DNA of 64,000 nucleotides from Sphingomonas aquatilis (GCF_014196115.1 NZ_JACIDB010000004.1:1-64000); one strand, 5' to 3'. Positions 9,853 through 18,001 are shown, numbered from the stretch's first letter. Notes: generated from the letters alone by a model not told the origin. A program made the numbers and translations.

Positions 9853-10458
9853 TTAGCCCTGCGCCTGCTCCGTTTCGGCGCGATCGTCGCTCTGCACTTC
9901 GGCAGTGGCGCCCGGCTCGGCGTTGGGATCGTAATCCTCGGTGAAGCCGGCTTCGTCACGCTCGAACATCGATGCCATGACATCGACGCCCGACGCCTGC
10001 ATCTCGGCCTCTTCGGGCGAGCGGGCGACGTTGACCTTGACGGTCACGGCGACTTCCGGGTGGAGCGCGACGCGCACGTCGTACAGGCCGATCGACTTGA
10101 TCGGCTTGTCGAGCACGATCTGGCTCTTGGTCACCTTGTGGCCATCGGCGACCAGCGCCTCGACCAGGTCGCGCACCGCGACCGAGCCGTACAGCTGGCC
10201 GGTGTTCGACGCCTGACGGATCAGCGTGACCGACACGTCCTTGAAGTTGACCGCTTCCTTCTCGGCTTCGCCGCGACGGTTGGCGTTTTCCGACTCGATG
10301 CGGGCGCGGTTCGCCTCGAACACCTTGCGGTTGGCTTCGTTGGCGCGCAGCGCCTTCTTGTTCGGCAGCAGGAAGTTACGGGCGAAACCGTCCTTCACCT
10401 TCACTACGTCGCCGATGGCGCCGAGCTTCTCGACGCGCTCAAGCAGAATGACGTCCAT
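9853..10458 (-). CDS. rplI: 50S ribosomal protein L9
   Basis: A 201-residue protein that binds 23S rRNA at the base of the L1 stalk. The N-terminal domain begins MDVILLERVEKLGAIGDVV and has the G-rich NFLLPNKKAL; a long connecting helix and the C-terminal domain follow. Residues from about 150 form an acidic tail (FTEDYDPNAEPGATAEVQS), an extension common in alphaproteobacterial L9. It is the last gene of rpsF-rpsR-rplI, 12 bp after rpsR, and ends at a strong terminator. Confidence 0.97.
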   Translation of the reverse strand: MDVILLERVEKLGAIGDVVKVKDGFARNFLLPNKKALRANEANRKVFEANRARIESENANRRGEAEKEAVNFKDVSVTLIRQASNTGQLYGSVAVRDLVEALVADGHKVTKSQIVLDKPIKSIGLYDVRVALHPEVAVTVKVNVARSPEEAEMQASGVDVMASMFERDEAGFTEDYDPNAEPGATAEVQSDDRAETEQAQG

Positions 10459-10470
10459 GGATCGGACTCC

Positions 10471-10695
10471 TTACTTAACGACGTAGGGCAGCAGGCCCAG
10501 ATGACGGGCGCGCTTGATCGCCTGGGCGAGTTCGCGCTGCTTCTTGGCGCTCACCGAGGTGATGCGCGACGGAACGATCTTGCCACGCTCGGACACGAAG
10601 CCCTGGAGCAGACGGACGTCCTTATAGTCGATCCGGGGCGCATCCTTGGCGCTGAACGGGCACGACTTGCGGCGGCGGAAAAACGGGCGAGCCAT
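10471..10695 (-). CDS. rpsR: 30S ribosomal protein S18
   Basis: A 74-residue ribosomal protein with the expected [18 protein letters not shown] start and the core [19 protein letters not shown] and [21 protein letters not shown]18 forms a heterodimer with S6 on the 30S platform. Its ATG shares a base with the rpsF stop (TAATG), so translation is probably coupled. Confidence 0.98.
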   Translation of the reverse strand: MARPFFRRRKSCPFSAKDAPRIDYKDVRLLQGFVSERGKIVPSRITSVSAKKQRELAQAIKRARHLGLLPYVVK

Positions 10696-11117
10696 TATGC
10701 GGCCTCCTCTTCACGGTCACGACGCGGGCCGCGGTCGCCACGGGGGGCGCCGTCACGGCCGCCTTCACGGTCGCTGCGACGCTCACGGTCGCGCTCCTGC
10801 TTGCGCATCATGACGGTCGGACCCTGCTCCAGCTCGTCGACCTTGACGGTCATGTAGCGGATCACGTCCTCGTTGATCTGGGTCTGGCGCTCCAGCTCGG
10901 CCACCACGTTGCCGGGGGCGTCGATCTCGAGCATCACGTAATGCGCCTTGCGGTTCTTCGCGATGCGATATGCGAGGCTGCGCAGGCCCCAGGTCTCGGT
11001 CTTGACGACCTTGCCGCCATTATCTTCGATGATCTTCGTGGCGGTTTCCGCCAGCGCGTCCACCTGCGCCTGTGCCAGATCCTGGCGCGCAAGGAACGTG
11101 TGCTCGTACAGAGCCAT
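10695..11117 (-). CDS. rpsF: 30S ribosomal protein S6
   Basis: A 140-residue S6 with [18 protein letters not shown] at the N-terminus, a ferredoxin-like core ([38 protein letters not shown]), and an Arg/Asp/Gly-rich C-terminal tail of about 35 residues that is typical of alphaproteobacteria. ATG at 11117 is chosen because the family begins here; an in-frame upstream extension has no support. First gene of the rpsF-rpsR-rplI operon. Confidence 0.97.
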   Translation of the reverse strand: MALYEHTFLARQDLAQAQVDALAETATKIIEDNGGKVVKTETWGLRSLAYRIAKNRKAHYVMLEIDAPGNVVAELERQTQINEDVIRYMTVKVDELEQGPTVMMRKQERDRERRSDREGGRDGAPRGDRGPRRDREEEAA

Positions 11118-11212
11118 GCCTTGTCCTTCGTTGGCCGATCGCTGACGCCGCCCCATGCGGCGCCCCTCCGGCTGTCGTCCCCGTATCGCTCTCACTCAAA
11201 TCGCAATACGAA

Positions 11213-11243
11213 CCGGGGCGGAGAGACTGGCTCTCCACCCCGG
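11213..11243 (-). promoter_or_regulatory. Strong hairpin in the rpsF 5' leader
   Basis: A 13-bp near-perfect stem (CCGGGG, one mismatch, GGAGAG with complement) encloses a 5-base loop, about 95 bp upstream of rpsF. There is no T run on the minus-strand side, so it is not an obvious terminator. S6:S18 operons are often autoregulated through a leader RNA. I cannot identify that motif here with confidence, so this is only a candidate leader structure. Confidence 0.35.
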
Positions 11244-11312
11244 ATGTGGCGTCCCCTAACGGGTTCGCGCCAAAAGGCAAGGCTTAACGGCCCGCCTGAT
11301 GAACGGCCAGGC

Positions 11313-11657
11313 TCAGCGGAACGAGCGCTGGATCACGCGGATGACCGTGCCGTTGTTGCGGACCAGCACCGCATCGCGACCCGAGCGCGCCCAATAGGCA
11401 CCGCGCGGCGGCGGGGCGAGGCGATAGGTGCGGTAGTCGCGCACGATGCGATAGTTGGCCGCGCGACGGCGATCGAAGCGCTGGCCGGCGCGCCAGCCGC
11501 GGGTTTCGGTCGTGCGCGTCGTCACCACGGTGCGGCCGTTGGCGCGTTCCTTGACGGTAGTGACCGTGCGCTGCTGCGGCGCGGCTTCGGCGACGCTGGC
11601 AACCATCGGGCTGGCGACCAGCGTGGCGGCGATCGCGCTCAGGATCAGCTTCTTCAT
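11313..11657 (-). CDS. RcnB-family periplasmic protein
   Basis: A 114-residue exported protein. A signal peptide covers residues 1-26 (MKKLILSAIAATLVASPMVA to AEA). The mature part is Arg/Thr-rich and ends in the RcnB-like pattern YRLAPPPRGAYWARSGRDAV then a short hydrophobic IRVIQRSF. E. coli RcnB modulates nickel/cobalt efflux, but sphingomonads carry several RcnB-like proteins of unknown role and no efflux pump is adjacent here, so metal function is not implied. Monocistronic, divergent from fabD. Confidence 0.75.
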   Translation of the reverse strand: MKKLILSAIAATLVASPMVASVAEAAPQQRTVTTVKERANGRTVVTTRTTETRGWRAGQRFDRRRAANYRIVRDYRTYRLAPPPRGAYWARSGRDAVLVRNNGTVIRVIQRSFR

Positions 11658-11863
11658 CGTTCATACTCCCGTTGAACATGCATTGGATACTGGCGCCGTT
11701 TTTCGTGGCGTCGGAAGGAGATATGGGCGCCACCTGTCGCACGCCTCTCCCACCGATCCGTCAAAACGGTCGCAAGGTGTCGCAACTCCGCGATCTTCGT
11801 TCAGGTTGCGTGAGGCCCGCCGCGGCCCTAGTGGCGCCCTCCTGCGAATTAAGGAGAGTCCAG

Positions 11864-12823
11864 ATGCGGGCATTCATCTTCCCCGGCCAGGGCAGCCAGG
11901 CGGTCGGCATGGGCAAGGCGCTGGCCGACGCGAGTCCCGTGGCGCGCGAGGTGTTCGGCGAAGTCGACGAGGCGCTGGGCCAGCATCTGTTCCGCCTTAT
12001 GGTCGAAGGACCCGCGGACGATCTGACCCTGACCGAAAATGCCCAGCCCGCGATCATGGCCAACGCCATCGCGACGCTGCGCGTGCTGGAGCGGGAAGGG
12101 TGCGTGTCGCTCGCCGACAAGGCCGATTACGTCGCGGGTCACAGCCTTGGCGAATATAGCGCTTTGTGCGCGGCGCAGGCGTTCGACCTGTCCACCACCG
12201 CGCGCCTGCTGAAACTGCGTGGGCAGGCGATGCAGGCGGCGGTGCCGGTGGGCGAGGGCGCGATGGCGGCGCTGCTCGGCGCGGATCGCGACAAGGCGCA
12301 GGTGATCGCCGGGGCGGCGGTCGATGCGATTCTGGCGGAGGGCGGTGAGCAGTTCGTCTGCACCGTCGCGAACGACAACGACCCCTCGCAGGTCGTGATT
12401 TCCGGCCACCGTGCCGCGATCGAACGCGCGGTCGCGCTGGCCAAGGACCTGGGCGCCAAGCGCGCGGTGTTGCTGCCGGTGTCGGCACCGTTCCACTGCC
12501 CGCTGATGCAGCCCGCTGCGGACGCAATGGACGCCGCGCTGGCCGACGCGCGCATCGGAGCGCCGCTGGTGCCGGTGTTCGCCAACGTCGATGCCGCGGC
12601 GATCGCCGATCCGGGCGCGATCCGCGCGTCGCTGGTCGCGCAGGTGACGGGCATGGTCCGCTGGCGCGAATCGGTGCTGGCGATGGTCGAGGCGGGGGTC
12701 ACCCAGTTCGTCGAATTCGGCGGCAAGGTCCTCACCCCCATGGTCAAGCGCATTGCCCCCGACGCTGATGCGATCAGCGTGGTGACGATGGACGACATCG
12801 AGGATTTGCTTAAGAAGGTTTGA
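11864..12823 (+). CDS. fabD: Malonyl CoA-acyl carrier protein transacylase
   Basis: A 319-residue enzyme that moves malonyl groups from CoA to ACP to feed chain elongation. The motif IFPGQGSQAVGMG opens the protein, GHSLGEYSALCAAQA carries the nucleophilic Ser, and SAPFHCPLM holds the catalytic His. The ATG at 11864 follows AAGGAG at 11851-11856 with a normal gap; longer in-frame starts lack a site. First gene of the fab cluster. Its stop codon (12821-12823) abuts the left 26-bp inverted repeat of the GxxExxY insertion. Confidence 0.97.
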   Translation: MRAFIFPGQGSQAVGMGKALADASPVAREVFGEVDEALGQHLFRLMVEGPADDLTLTENAQPAIMANAIATLRVLEREGCVSLADKADYVAGHSLGEYSALCAAQAFDLSTTARLLKLRGQAMQAAVPVGEGAMAALLGADRDKAQVIAGAAVDAILAEGGEQFVCTVANDNDPSQVVISGHRAAIERAVALAKDLGAKRAVLLPVSAPFHCPLMQPAADAMDAALADARIGAPLVPVFANVDAAAIADPGAIRASLVAQVTGMVRWRESVLAMVEAGVTQFVEFGGKVLTPMVKRIAPDADAISVVTMDDIEDLLKKV

Positions 12824-12849
12824 TCACGCGGAGACGCGGAGACGCGGAG
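12824..12849 (+). repeat. Left 26-bp inverted repeat of the GxxExxY cassette
   Basis: Contains three tandem copies of an 8-bp unit (CGCGGAGA), beginning directly after the fabD stop codon. It is an exact reverse complement of 13238-13263. The flanking TTTGA before it also matches TCAAA after the right copy, extending the pairing with a one-base offset. Confidence 0.9.
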
Positions 12850-12854
12850 AAGAA

Positions 12855-13283
12855 GTGAGAGACATTGACCAGATCAGCGGTGACGTGCTCGACCTTGTGT
12901 TGAGGATACGCCGCGATCTCGGTCCCGGCCTTCTGGAAAGCGTCTACGAAACCGTCCTCGCGGGCAAACTATCGGCGGCAGGCTATCGGGTCGCGCGTCA
13001 GCGACCGGTGGCTATTGAATTCGAGGGAATGCGGTTCGATGCCGCATTTCGCATCGACCTCCTTATAGACGAGCGACTGCTCGTCGAGGTCAAGTCGATC
13101 GAACGGCTGACTATCGTTCACGCCAAACAATTGCTCACCTATCTTCGTCTCACCCATCAGCCCGTAGGGCTGCTGATCAATTTTGGTGGCGCGACGCTCA
13201 AGGAGGGAGTGCGACGGATCGTCAACGACCATCGCTCCTCCGCGTCTCCGCGTCTCCGCGTGAATCAAAATCTTGGAGATTAA
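12855..13283 (+). CDS. GxxExxY family PD-(D/E)xK nuclease-like protein
   Basis: A 142-residue protein with the name-giving motif GLLESVY at about residues 25-31 in LGPGLLESVYETVL. It also has FRIDLLIDERLLVEVKS, whose Asp and ExK spacing matches a PD-(D/E)xK nuclease fold. The family's function is not established. The gene sits alone between fabD and fabG in an otherwise standard fatty-acid operon. Perfect 26-bp inverted repeats bound it, and the last 15 or so codons (SASPRLRVNQNLGD) are made partly from the right repeat. The GTG start at 12855 follows the left repeat by five bases. It looks like a recent small insertion. Confidence 0.88.
   Translation: MRDIDQISGDVLDLVLRIRRDLGPGLLESVYETVLAGKLSAAGYRVARQRPVAIEFEGMRFDAAFRIDLLIDERLLVEVKSIERLTIVHAKQLLTYLRLTHQPVGLLINFGGATLKEGVRRIVNDHRSSASPRLRVNQNLGD
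13238..13263 (-). repeat. Right 26-bp inverted repeat of the GxxExxY cassette
   Basis: An exact reverse complement of 12824-12849, again three units of the 8-bp motif (CTCCGCGT). It lies inside the 3' end of the GxxExxY frame and 24 bp before the fabG start. The two repeats enclose 388 bp. Confidence 0.9.
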
Positions 13284-13286
13284 ACG

Positions 13287-14027
13287 ATGTTCGATCTTAG
13301 CGGCATGACTGCGCTCGTTACGGGGGCTTCGGGGGGCATTGGGTCCGCTATTGCCAAGGGGTTGGCGGCGCAGGGCGCGCGGTTGGCGGTTTCGGGTTCG
13401 AATGCCGAGAAGCTGGAGGCGTTTCGTGCGGGCCTTGGCGGGGATCACGTCGCGGTGCCGTGCAACCTGTCGGATGCCGCGGCGGTCGACGCGCTGGTGC
13501 CGCAGGCAGTCGAGGCGCTGGGTGGGCGGATCGATATCCTGGTCAACAACGCGGGCGTCACGCGCGACAACCTGGCGATGCGGATGAAGGACGACGAATG
13601 GGATCAGGTGATCCGCGTCAATCTGGAGGCTGCGTTCCGGCTGATCCGCGCCGCCGCCAAGCCGATGATGAAGCAGCGCTTCGGCCGTGTCGTGTCGATC
13701 ACCTCGGTTGTCGGGCAAACCGGCAATCCGGGACAGGCGAATTATGCCGCGTCGAAGGCGGGCCTTGTCGGCATGTCGAAGGCGCTGGCGCAGGAACTGG
13801 CCAGCCGCAACATCACGGTCAATTGCGTCGCGCCCGGCTTCATCCGATCGGCGATGACCGACGTGCTGCCGGACGCGCAGAAGAGTGCGCTGCTCGGCCG
13901 CATCCCGGCGGGCGACCTGGGCACGGGCGAGGATATCGCCGCGGCGGTCGTCTATCTGGCGTCGAAGGAGGCAGGGTACGTCACCGGCCAGACGTTGCAC
14001 GTCAACGGTGGCATGGCGATGATCTAA
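13287..14027 (+). CDS. fabG: 3-oxoacyl-[acyl-carrier-protein] reductase
   Basis: A 246-residue SDR enzyme that reduces 3-ketoacyl-ACP with NADPH. Cofactor motif TGASGGIGSAIAKGL, NNAGVTRDNLAMRMKDDEWD (Asn of the tetrad), the catalytic Ser in ITSVVGQTGNPGQ and YAASKAGLVGMSKAL (Tyr and Lys) are all present, and the C-terminus TGQTLHVNGGMAMI is diagnostic of FabG. A good ribosome-binding site (TTGGAGA) precedes the ATG and lies outside the adjacent inverted repeat, so translation should survive the upstream insertion. Confidence 0.97.
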   Translation: MFDLSGMTALVTGASGGIGSAIAKGLAAQGARLAVSGSNAEKLEAFRAGLGGDHVAVPCNLSDAAAVDALVPQAVEALGGRIDILVNNAGVTRDNLAMRMKDDEWDQVIRVNLEAAFRLIRAAAKPMMKQRFGRVVSITSVVGQTGNPGQANYAASKAGLVGMSKALAQELASRNITVNCVAPGFIRSAMTDVLPDAQKSALLGRIPAGDLGTGEDIAAAVVYLASKEAGYVTGQTLHVNGGMAMI

Positions 14028-14146
14028 CCCCTTGTTAAGGCGGTTGGCCGACGCCAACCCTTAACAGACGCTTGCCAGCCGGACGGCCCCGTTCTACGGG
14101 CTGTCGGGAATTACTGAAAACCCCCCAACGTGAAGAGGGAATACAC

Positions 14147-14383
14147 ATGAGCGAGACCGCCGACCGCGTGAAGAAGATCGTCGTCGAGCATCTCGGCGTC
14201 GAAGCCGACAAGGTGACCGAGGACGCGAGCTTCATCGACGACCTGGGTGCCGACAGCCTCGACATCGTCGAGCTCGTCATGGCGTTCGAGGAAGAGTTCG
14301 GGGTCGAGATCCCCGACGATGCCGCCGAGAAGATCACGACCGTCAAGGACGCGATCACCTACATCGACGAGCATAAGGCGTAA
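14147..14383 (+). CDS. acpP: Acyl carrier protein
   Basis: A 78-residue acidic four-helix protein that carries acyl chains on phosphopantetheine. The attachment serine is in [20 protein letters not shown], a perfect family signature. ATG at 14147 ([18 protein letters not shown]) is the normal ACP start, with GAAGAGG upstream. It lies 119 bp after fabG, long enough for its own promoter, as expected for a highly expressed gene, and is followed by a hairpin. Confidence 0.98.
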   Translation: MSETADRVKKIVVEHLGVEADKVTEDASFIDDLGADSLDIVELVMAFEEEFGVEIPDDAAEKITTVKDAITYIDEHKA

Positions 14384-14437
14384 TCGCCTGAGGCCGGGCC
14401 TTTCGCCTCGCCTCGCGCCCGCAAGGGCATGATTGAA

Positions 14438-14480
14438 GCGGCTCCCCGTCCCCGTTGTGAGAGGGCGGGGGGCCGTTTTT
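14438..14480 (+). terminator. Probable intrinsic terminator after acpP
   Basis: A GC-rich stem (CGGCTCCCCGTCCCC pairing with GGGCGGGGGGCCG) followed by TTTTT on the plus strand, 55 bp after acpP. It could attenuate rather than fully end transcription, because fabF follows 60 bp later. Confidence 0.65.
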
Positions 14481-14541
14481 CGTAACAGCCGGGCGCGGAA
14501 CCCGCGGCCGGGGACGTACATGGACTGGATGGAGTAAGGGT

Positions 14542-15798
14542 ATGCGGCGCGTTGTCGTAACCGGATTGGGCCTCGTGACGCCGCTCGGCGCGGACGTCGA
14601 GACGGCCTGGGCCAATCTGATCGCCGGCAAGTCCGGCGCGGGGACGATCACCCGCTTCGATACCACGGGCCAGAAATGCACGATCGCGTGCGAGGTGAAG
14701 CCCAAGGATCACGAATATGGTTTCGACCCTGACAAGCGCGTCGACCACAAGGTCCAGCGTCAGGTCGATCCGTTCATCATCTATGGCATCGACGCCGCCG
14801 GGCAGGCGCTGGAAGACGCCGGTCTGACCGAGATGGACGAGGCTACGAAGCTGCGTGCGGGCGTGTCGATCGGCTCGGGCATCGGCGGCCTGCCGGGTAT
14901 CGAGATAGAATCGATCAACTTGCACGAGCGTGGCCCGGGCCGGGTCAGCCCGCACTTCGTCCACGGTCGCCTGATCAACCTGATCTCGGGCCAGGTCAGC
15001 ATCAAATACGGCCTGATGGGCCCGAACCACGCGGTCGTCACCGCCTGCTCGACGGGCGCGCATTCGATCGGCGACGCCGCGCGGATGATCCGCGACGACG
15101 ATGCCGACATCATGCTGGCGGGCGGTGCGGAAAGCACGATCAACCCGCTAGGCGTCGCCGGCTTCGCCCAGGCGCGCGCGCTCAACATGAGCATGAACGA
15201 TCGCCCGACCGAAGCGAGCCGTCCCTATGACAAGGACCGCGACGGCTTCGTGATGGGCGAGGGCGCGGGCGTGGTGGTGCTCGAGGAATATGAGCACGCC
15301 AAGGCACGAGGCGCGAAGATCTACGCCGAGGTCGTCGGCTATGGCCTGTCGGGTGACGCCTATCACGTCACCGCGCCGCACCCGGAAGGCAAGGGCGCGG
15401 AGAATGCGATGCGGATGGCGCTGCGCAAGGCGGGCATGGAGCCGTCGGACATCGATTACATCAACGCGCATGGCACCTCGACCATGGCGGACACGATCGA
15501 GCTCGCCGCGGCGAAGCGCGTGTTCGGTGATGATCTCTCGGGTGCGTCGATGTCGAGCACCAAGTCGGCGATCGGGCATCTGCTCGGCGGGGCCGGTGCG
15601 GTGGAGAGCATCTTCTGCATCCTGGCGCTGCGCGACCAGATCGTGCCGCCGACGCTGAACCTGCATAATCCCGACGAGGGCACCGAGGGCGTCGACCTGG
15701 TGCCGCTGACGGCGAAGAAGCGGGAGGTGAAGGCGGTGCTGAACAATTCGTTCGGCTTCGGCGGCACCAATGCGTCGCTGGTGATGAAGGCGATCTGA
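14542..15798 (+). CDS. fabF: 3-oxoacyl-ACP synthase II (beta-ketoacyl-ACP synthase)
   Basis: A 418-residue condensing enzyme that elongates acyl-ACP with malonyl-ACP. Start MRRVVVTGLGLVTPLG is typical. The catalytic Cys is in VVTACSTGAHSIGDA, the two active-site His residues in NAHGTSTMADTIEL and KSAIGHLLGGAGAVE, and the glycine-rich NNSFGFGGTNASLVM closes the protein. Length is normal for FabF. It is followed at 10 bp by mltG, an order common in alphaproteobacteria. Confidence 0.97.
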   Translation: MRRVVVTGLGLVTPLGADVETAWANLIAGKSGAGTITRFDTTGQKCTIACEVKPKDHEYGFDPDKRVDHKVQRQVDPFIIYGIDAAGQALEDAGLTEMDEATKLRAGVSIGSGIGGLPGIEIESINLHERGPGRVSPHFVHGRLINLISGQVSIKYGLMGPNHAVVTACSTGAHSIGDAARMIRDDDADIMLAGGAESTINPLGVAGFAQARALNMSMNDRPTEASRPYDKDRDGFVMGEGAGVVVLEEYEHAKARGAKIYAEVVGYGLSGDAYHVTAPHPEGKGAENAMRMALRKAGMEPSDIDYINAHGTSTMADTIELAAAKRVFGDDLSGASMSSTKSAIGHLLGGAGAVESIFCILALRDQIVPPTLNLHNPDEGTEGVDLVPLTAKKREVKAVLNNSFGFGGTNASLVMKAI

Positions 15799-15808
15799 GC
15801 CGCATAGG

Positions 15809-16777
15809 ATGCGCAAGGTCGGCTGCCTCGGTCTGCTGCTCGGGCTCGTCGCGATCATCGCGGCGGTCGTCGTCGTGCGCAGCTGGGGCGGCAGCGGCCC
15901 GGCGCAGCGGACGGTGACGGTGCAGGTGGCGGAGGGCAGCAGCCTCGCCGCCGCCGCGCGGGAATTGGAACGGGCAGGGGCGATCCCCTCCGCCGGCCGT
16001 TTCCGCCTGTTCGCCCGCGTGTTCGGGGCGGATGGCTCGATCAAGGCGGGCGAATATCGCATCCCGCCGCACACCAGCCAGGCCGATATCCTGAAGATGC
16101 TGCAGGGCGGCAAGGTGCTCCAGCGCCTCGTCGTCGTGCCCGAAGGCTATCCGTCGGTGCTGGTGCATGATGCGCTCTCCAAGGCGGATGGCCTGACCGG
16201 CAGCGTGCCGGTGCCCGCCGAAGGATCGGTGCTGCCCGACAGCTACGCCTTCCAGCGCGGTGACACCCGCGCGTCGGTGGTCGCGCGCATGCAGGCGGCG
16301 ATGAAGGCGTATCTTGCCCAGGCCTGGGCGAAGCGGAAGCCCGGTATCGCGGTGACGACGCCCGAACAGGCGATCATCCTCGCCTCGATCGTCGAAAAGG
16401 AAACCGGCAAGCCGTCCGAACGGCGCATGGTCGCGGCGGTCTATGGCAACCGGCTGAAGCGCGGCATGCCGTTGCAGGCGGACCCGACCGTCATCTATCC
16501 GATCACCAAGGGGCGGCCGCTGGGCCGGCGGATCCTGCGCAGCGAATTGCAGGCGAAGAACGGCTACAACACCTATGCCGAGGTGGGGCTGCCGGCCGGG
16601 CCCATTGCCAATCCGGGCCGGGCGTCGATCGACGCGGTGCTCGATCCGGCGCAGTCAAACGCGCTGTACTTCGTTGCGGACGGCACCGGTGGCCATGTGT
16701 TCGCCGACACGCTGGCCCAGCACAATGCCAATGTGCAGAAATGGTATGCGATCCGCCGCCAGCGCGGCGAGATGTGA
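15809..16777 (+). CDS. mltG: Endolytic murein transglycosylase MltG
   Basis: A 322-residue inner-membrane lytic transglycosylase that cuts nascent glycan strands. One membrane anchor lies at residues 5-27 (CLGLLLGLVAIIAAVVVV), then a LysM-like domain (VQVAEGSSLAAAARELERAG) and the YceG catalytic domain. That domain has ILASIVEKETGKPSERRMVA, with the catalytic Glu, and RLKRGMPLQADPTVIYPI. The C-terminal LPAGPIANPGRASIDAVLDP is a family signature. It ends directly against the convergent gene that follows (TGATCA junction). Confidence 0.96.
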   Translation: MRKVGCLGLLLGLVAIIAAVVVVRSWGGSGPAQRTVTVQVAEGSSLAAAARELERAGAIPSAGRFRLFARVFGADGSIKAGEYRIPPHTSQADILKMLQGGKVLQRLVVVPEGYPSVLVHDALSKADGLTGSVPVPAEGSVLPDSYAFQRGDTRASVVARMQAAMKAYLAQAWAKRKPGIAVTTPEQAIILASIVEKETGKPSERRMVAAVYGNRLKRGMPLQADPTVIYPITKGRPLGRRILRSELQAKNGYNTYAEVGLPAGPIANPGRASIDAVLDPAQSNALYFVADGTGGHVFADTLAQHNANVQKWYAIRRQRGEM

Positions 16778-17170
16778 TCAGGCGGGGGTAAGCTCTTGCG
16801 GGGTGGTGGCAAGCTGCGCCGCCAGCCAGTCACGTGCCGCCGTCTCGTCCAGAAAGATTGCCGCCGCGGTCGTACCGAGCGAGCGTTCCGCCTGCAATTT
16901 GACGAGCATGGCAGAGAACAGCAGGCAAACCGGCCGCTCCTGACTGCTCGCCCGGCCGATCACGCTGGCGAAGCCCTCGGCCAGTGCGCCGGTCTGTACC
17001 TGATATTCGCTGCAATCGACGAAGACGCCATAGCGGCCATAGCGCCGGGCTTGTCCGACGCTGCGCGCGGTCACCTCGTCGACGAAGGCCGCCAGAACCG
17101 GCGGTGTCCAGAAGCCTTGGAGCCGTATCGTGAAGATGCGAGCCTGTTCGTCGAAGGCGAAGGTGTACAT
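16778..17170 (-). CDS. Hypothetical protein, STAS/SpoIIAA-like
   Basis: About 130 residues with the pattern MYTFAFDEQARIFTIRLQG-F-WTPPVLAAFVDEV, then YGVFVDCSEYQVQTGALAEG and RPVCLLFSAMLVKLQAERSL, and a final helix DETAARDWLAAQL. Strand/helix alternation suggests a STAS-like fold, and layout resembles the product at 9043-9540. Start ATG at 17170 keeps the conserved-looking first strand; a GTG at 17179 adds three residues and is equally possible. No neighbouring regulatory partner is seen and the role is unknown. Confidence 0.65.
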   Translation of the reverse strand: MYTFAFDEQARIFTIRLQGFWTPPVLAAFVDEVTARSVGQARRYGRYGVFVDCSEYQVQTGALAEGFASVIGRASSQERPVCLLFSAMLVKLQAERSLGTTAAAIFLDETAARDWLAAQLATTPQELTPA

Positions 17171-17329
17171 GCCCTTCACCCTGCACCGATGGGATGGAGG
17201 ATCGGTTAAACTAGCGGCGTGATTCGATCATCTTGACGCCGATTGCCCCGTCGAAATGGCCCCGGCGAAGGGGCGGCTGTGGCGCGCGATATAATCGTGG
17301 CGGACGGGGACCGGGGCGGCCGTTACGCA

Positions 17330-17360
17330 CAGCGATGCCGGAACGGGCCCGGCATCGCTG
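17330..17360 (-). terminator. Hairpin downstream of eda
   Basis: A perfect 12-bp stem (CAGCGATGCCGG with its complement, loop 17342-17348) lies 20 bp past the eda stop. There is no clear T run, so it may stabilise the mRNA 3' end or act with Rho instead of being a classical intrinsic terminator. Confidence 0.55.
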
Positions 17361-17379
17361 ATGGTGTTTGTGATGGGCC

Positions 17380-17985
17380 TCAGCGCCGCAACGCGCTCGC
17401 CGCGCGTGCCTTGGCTTCGACGTCGGCCATGCTGCCGCCCGTGACCCAGCTGCCGCCAACGCACAGGACGGGGTCGAACGCCAGCCAGTCGGGCGCAGAC
17501 GCTTCGGTGATGCCGCCGGTGGGGCAGAAGCGGCACTGGTAGAAGGGCGCGGCGAGGGCCTTCAGCGCCTTCAGCCCGCCGCTGGTTTCGGCGGGGAAGA
17601 ATTTGAAGTGCGTGAGGCCGAGGTCGAGCCCACGCATGATGTCGCCCGCCGTGGCGGTGCCGGGCAGATAAGCGACGCCAGCGTCCAGGATCGGGCGCGC
17701 GAGCCGTTCGGTGAGGCCGGGCGAAACGATGAATTCGACGCCAGCGTCGATCACCGCCTTGGCCTGCGCTTCATTGACGACGGTGCCTGCGCCGACGATC
17801 GCGCCGGGCACGGTCTTCATCTCGGCAATCGCCTCCATCGCGGCGGGGGTGCGCAGCGTAACCTCGAGAACGCGCAGGCCCCCGGCGACGAGCGCTTGCG
17901 CCAGTGGCTTGGCGGTGGCGGCGTCGTCGATCACCAGCACCGGGATGACGGCGCTGGTCTGCATGATGGTGGCGATATCGGTCAT
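17380..17985 (-). CDS. eda: 2-dehydro-3-deoxy-6-phosphogluconate (KDPG) aldolase
   Basis: A 201-residue class I aldolase that splits KDPG into pyruvate and glyceraldehyde 3-phosphate, the final Entner-Doudoroff step. Motifs are LRVLEVTLRTPAAMEAI (catalytic Glu), GAGTVVNEAQAKAVIDAG, and LTHFKFFPAETSGGLKALKA, with the Schiff-base Lys. CPTGGI forms the phosphate loop. Start ATG at 17985, 16 bp downstream of the glk stop. It is the last gene of zwf-pgl-edd-glk-eda. Confidence 0.96.
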   Translation of the reverse strand: MTDIATIMQTSAVIPVLVIDDAATAKPLAQALVAGGLRVLEVTLRTPAAMEAIAEMKTVPGAIVGAGTVVNEAQAKAVIDAGVEFIVSPGLTERLARPILDAGVAYLPGTATAGDIMRGLDLGLTHFKFFPAETSGGLKALKALAAPFYQCRFCPTGGITEASAPDWLAFDPVLCVGGSWVTGGSMADVEAKARAASALRR

Positions 17986-18001
17986 GCTGGATGCTACCTT
18001 T

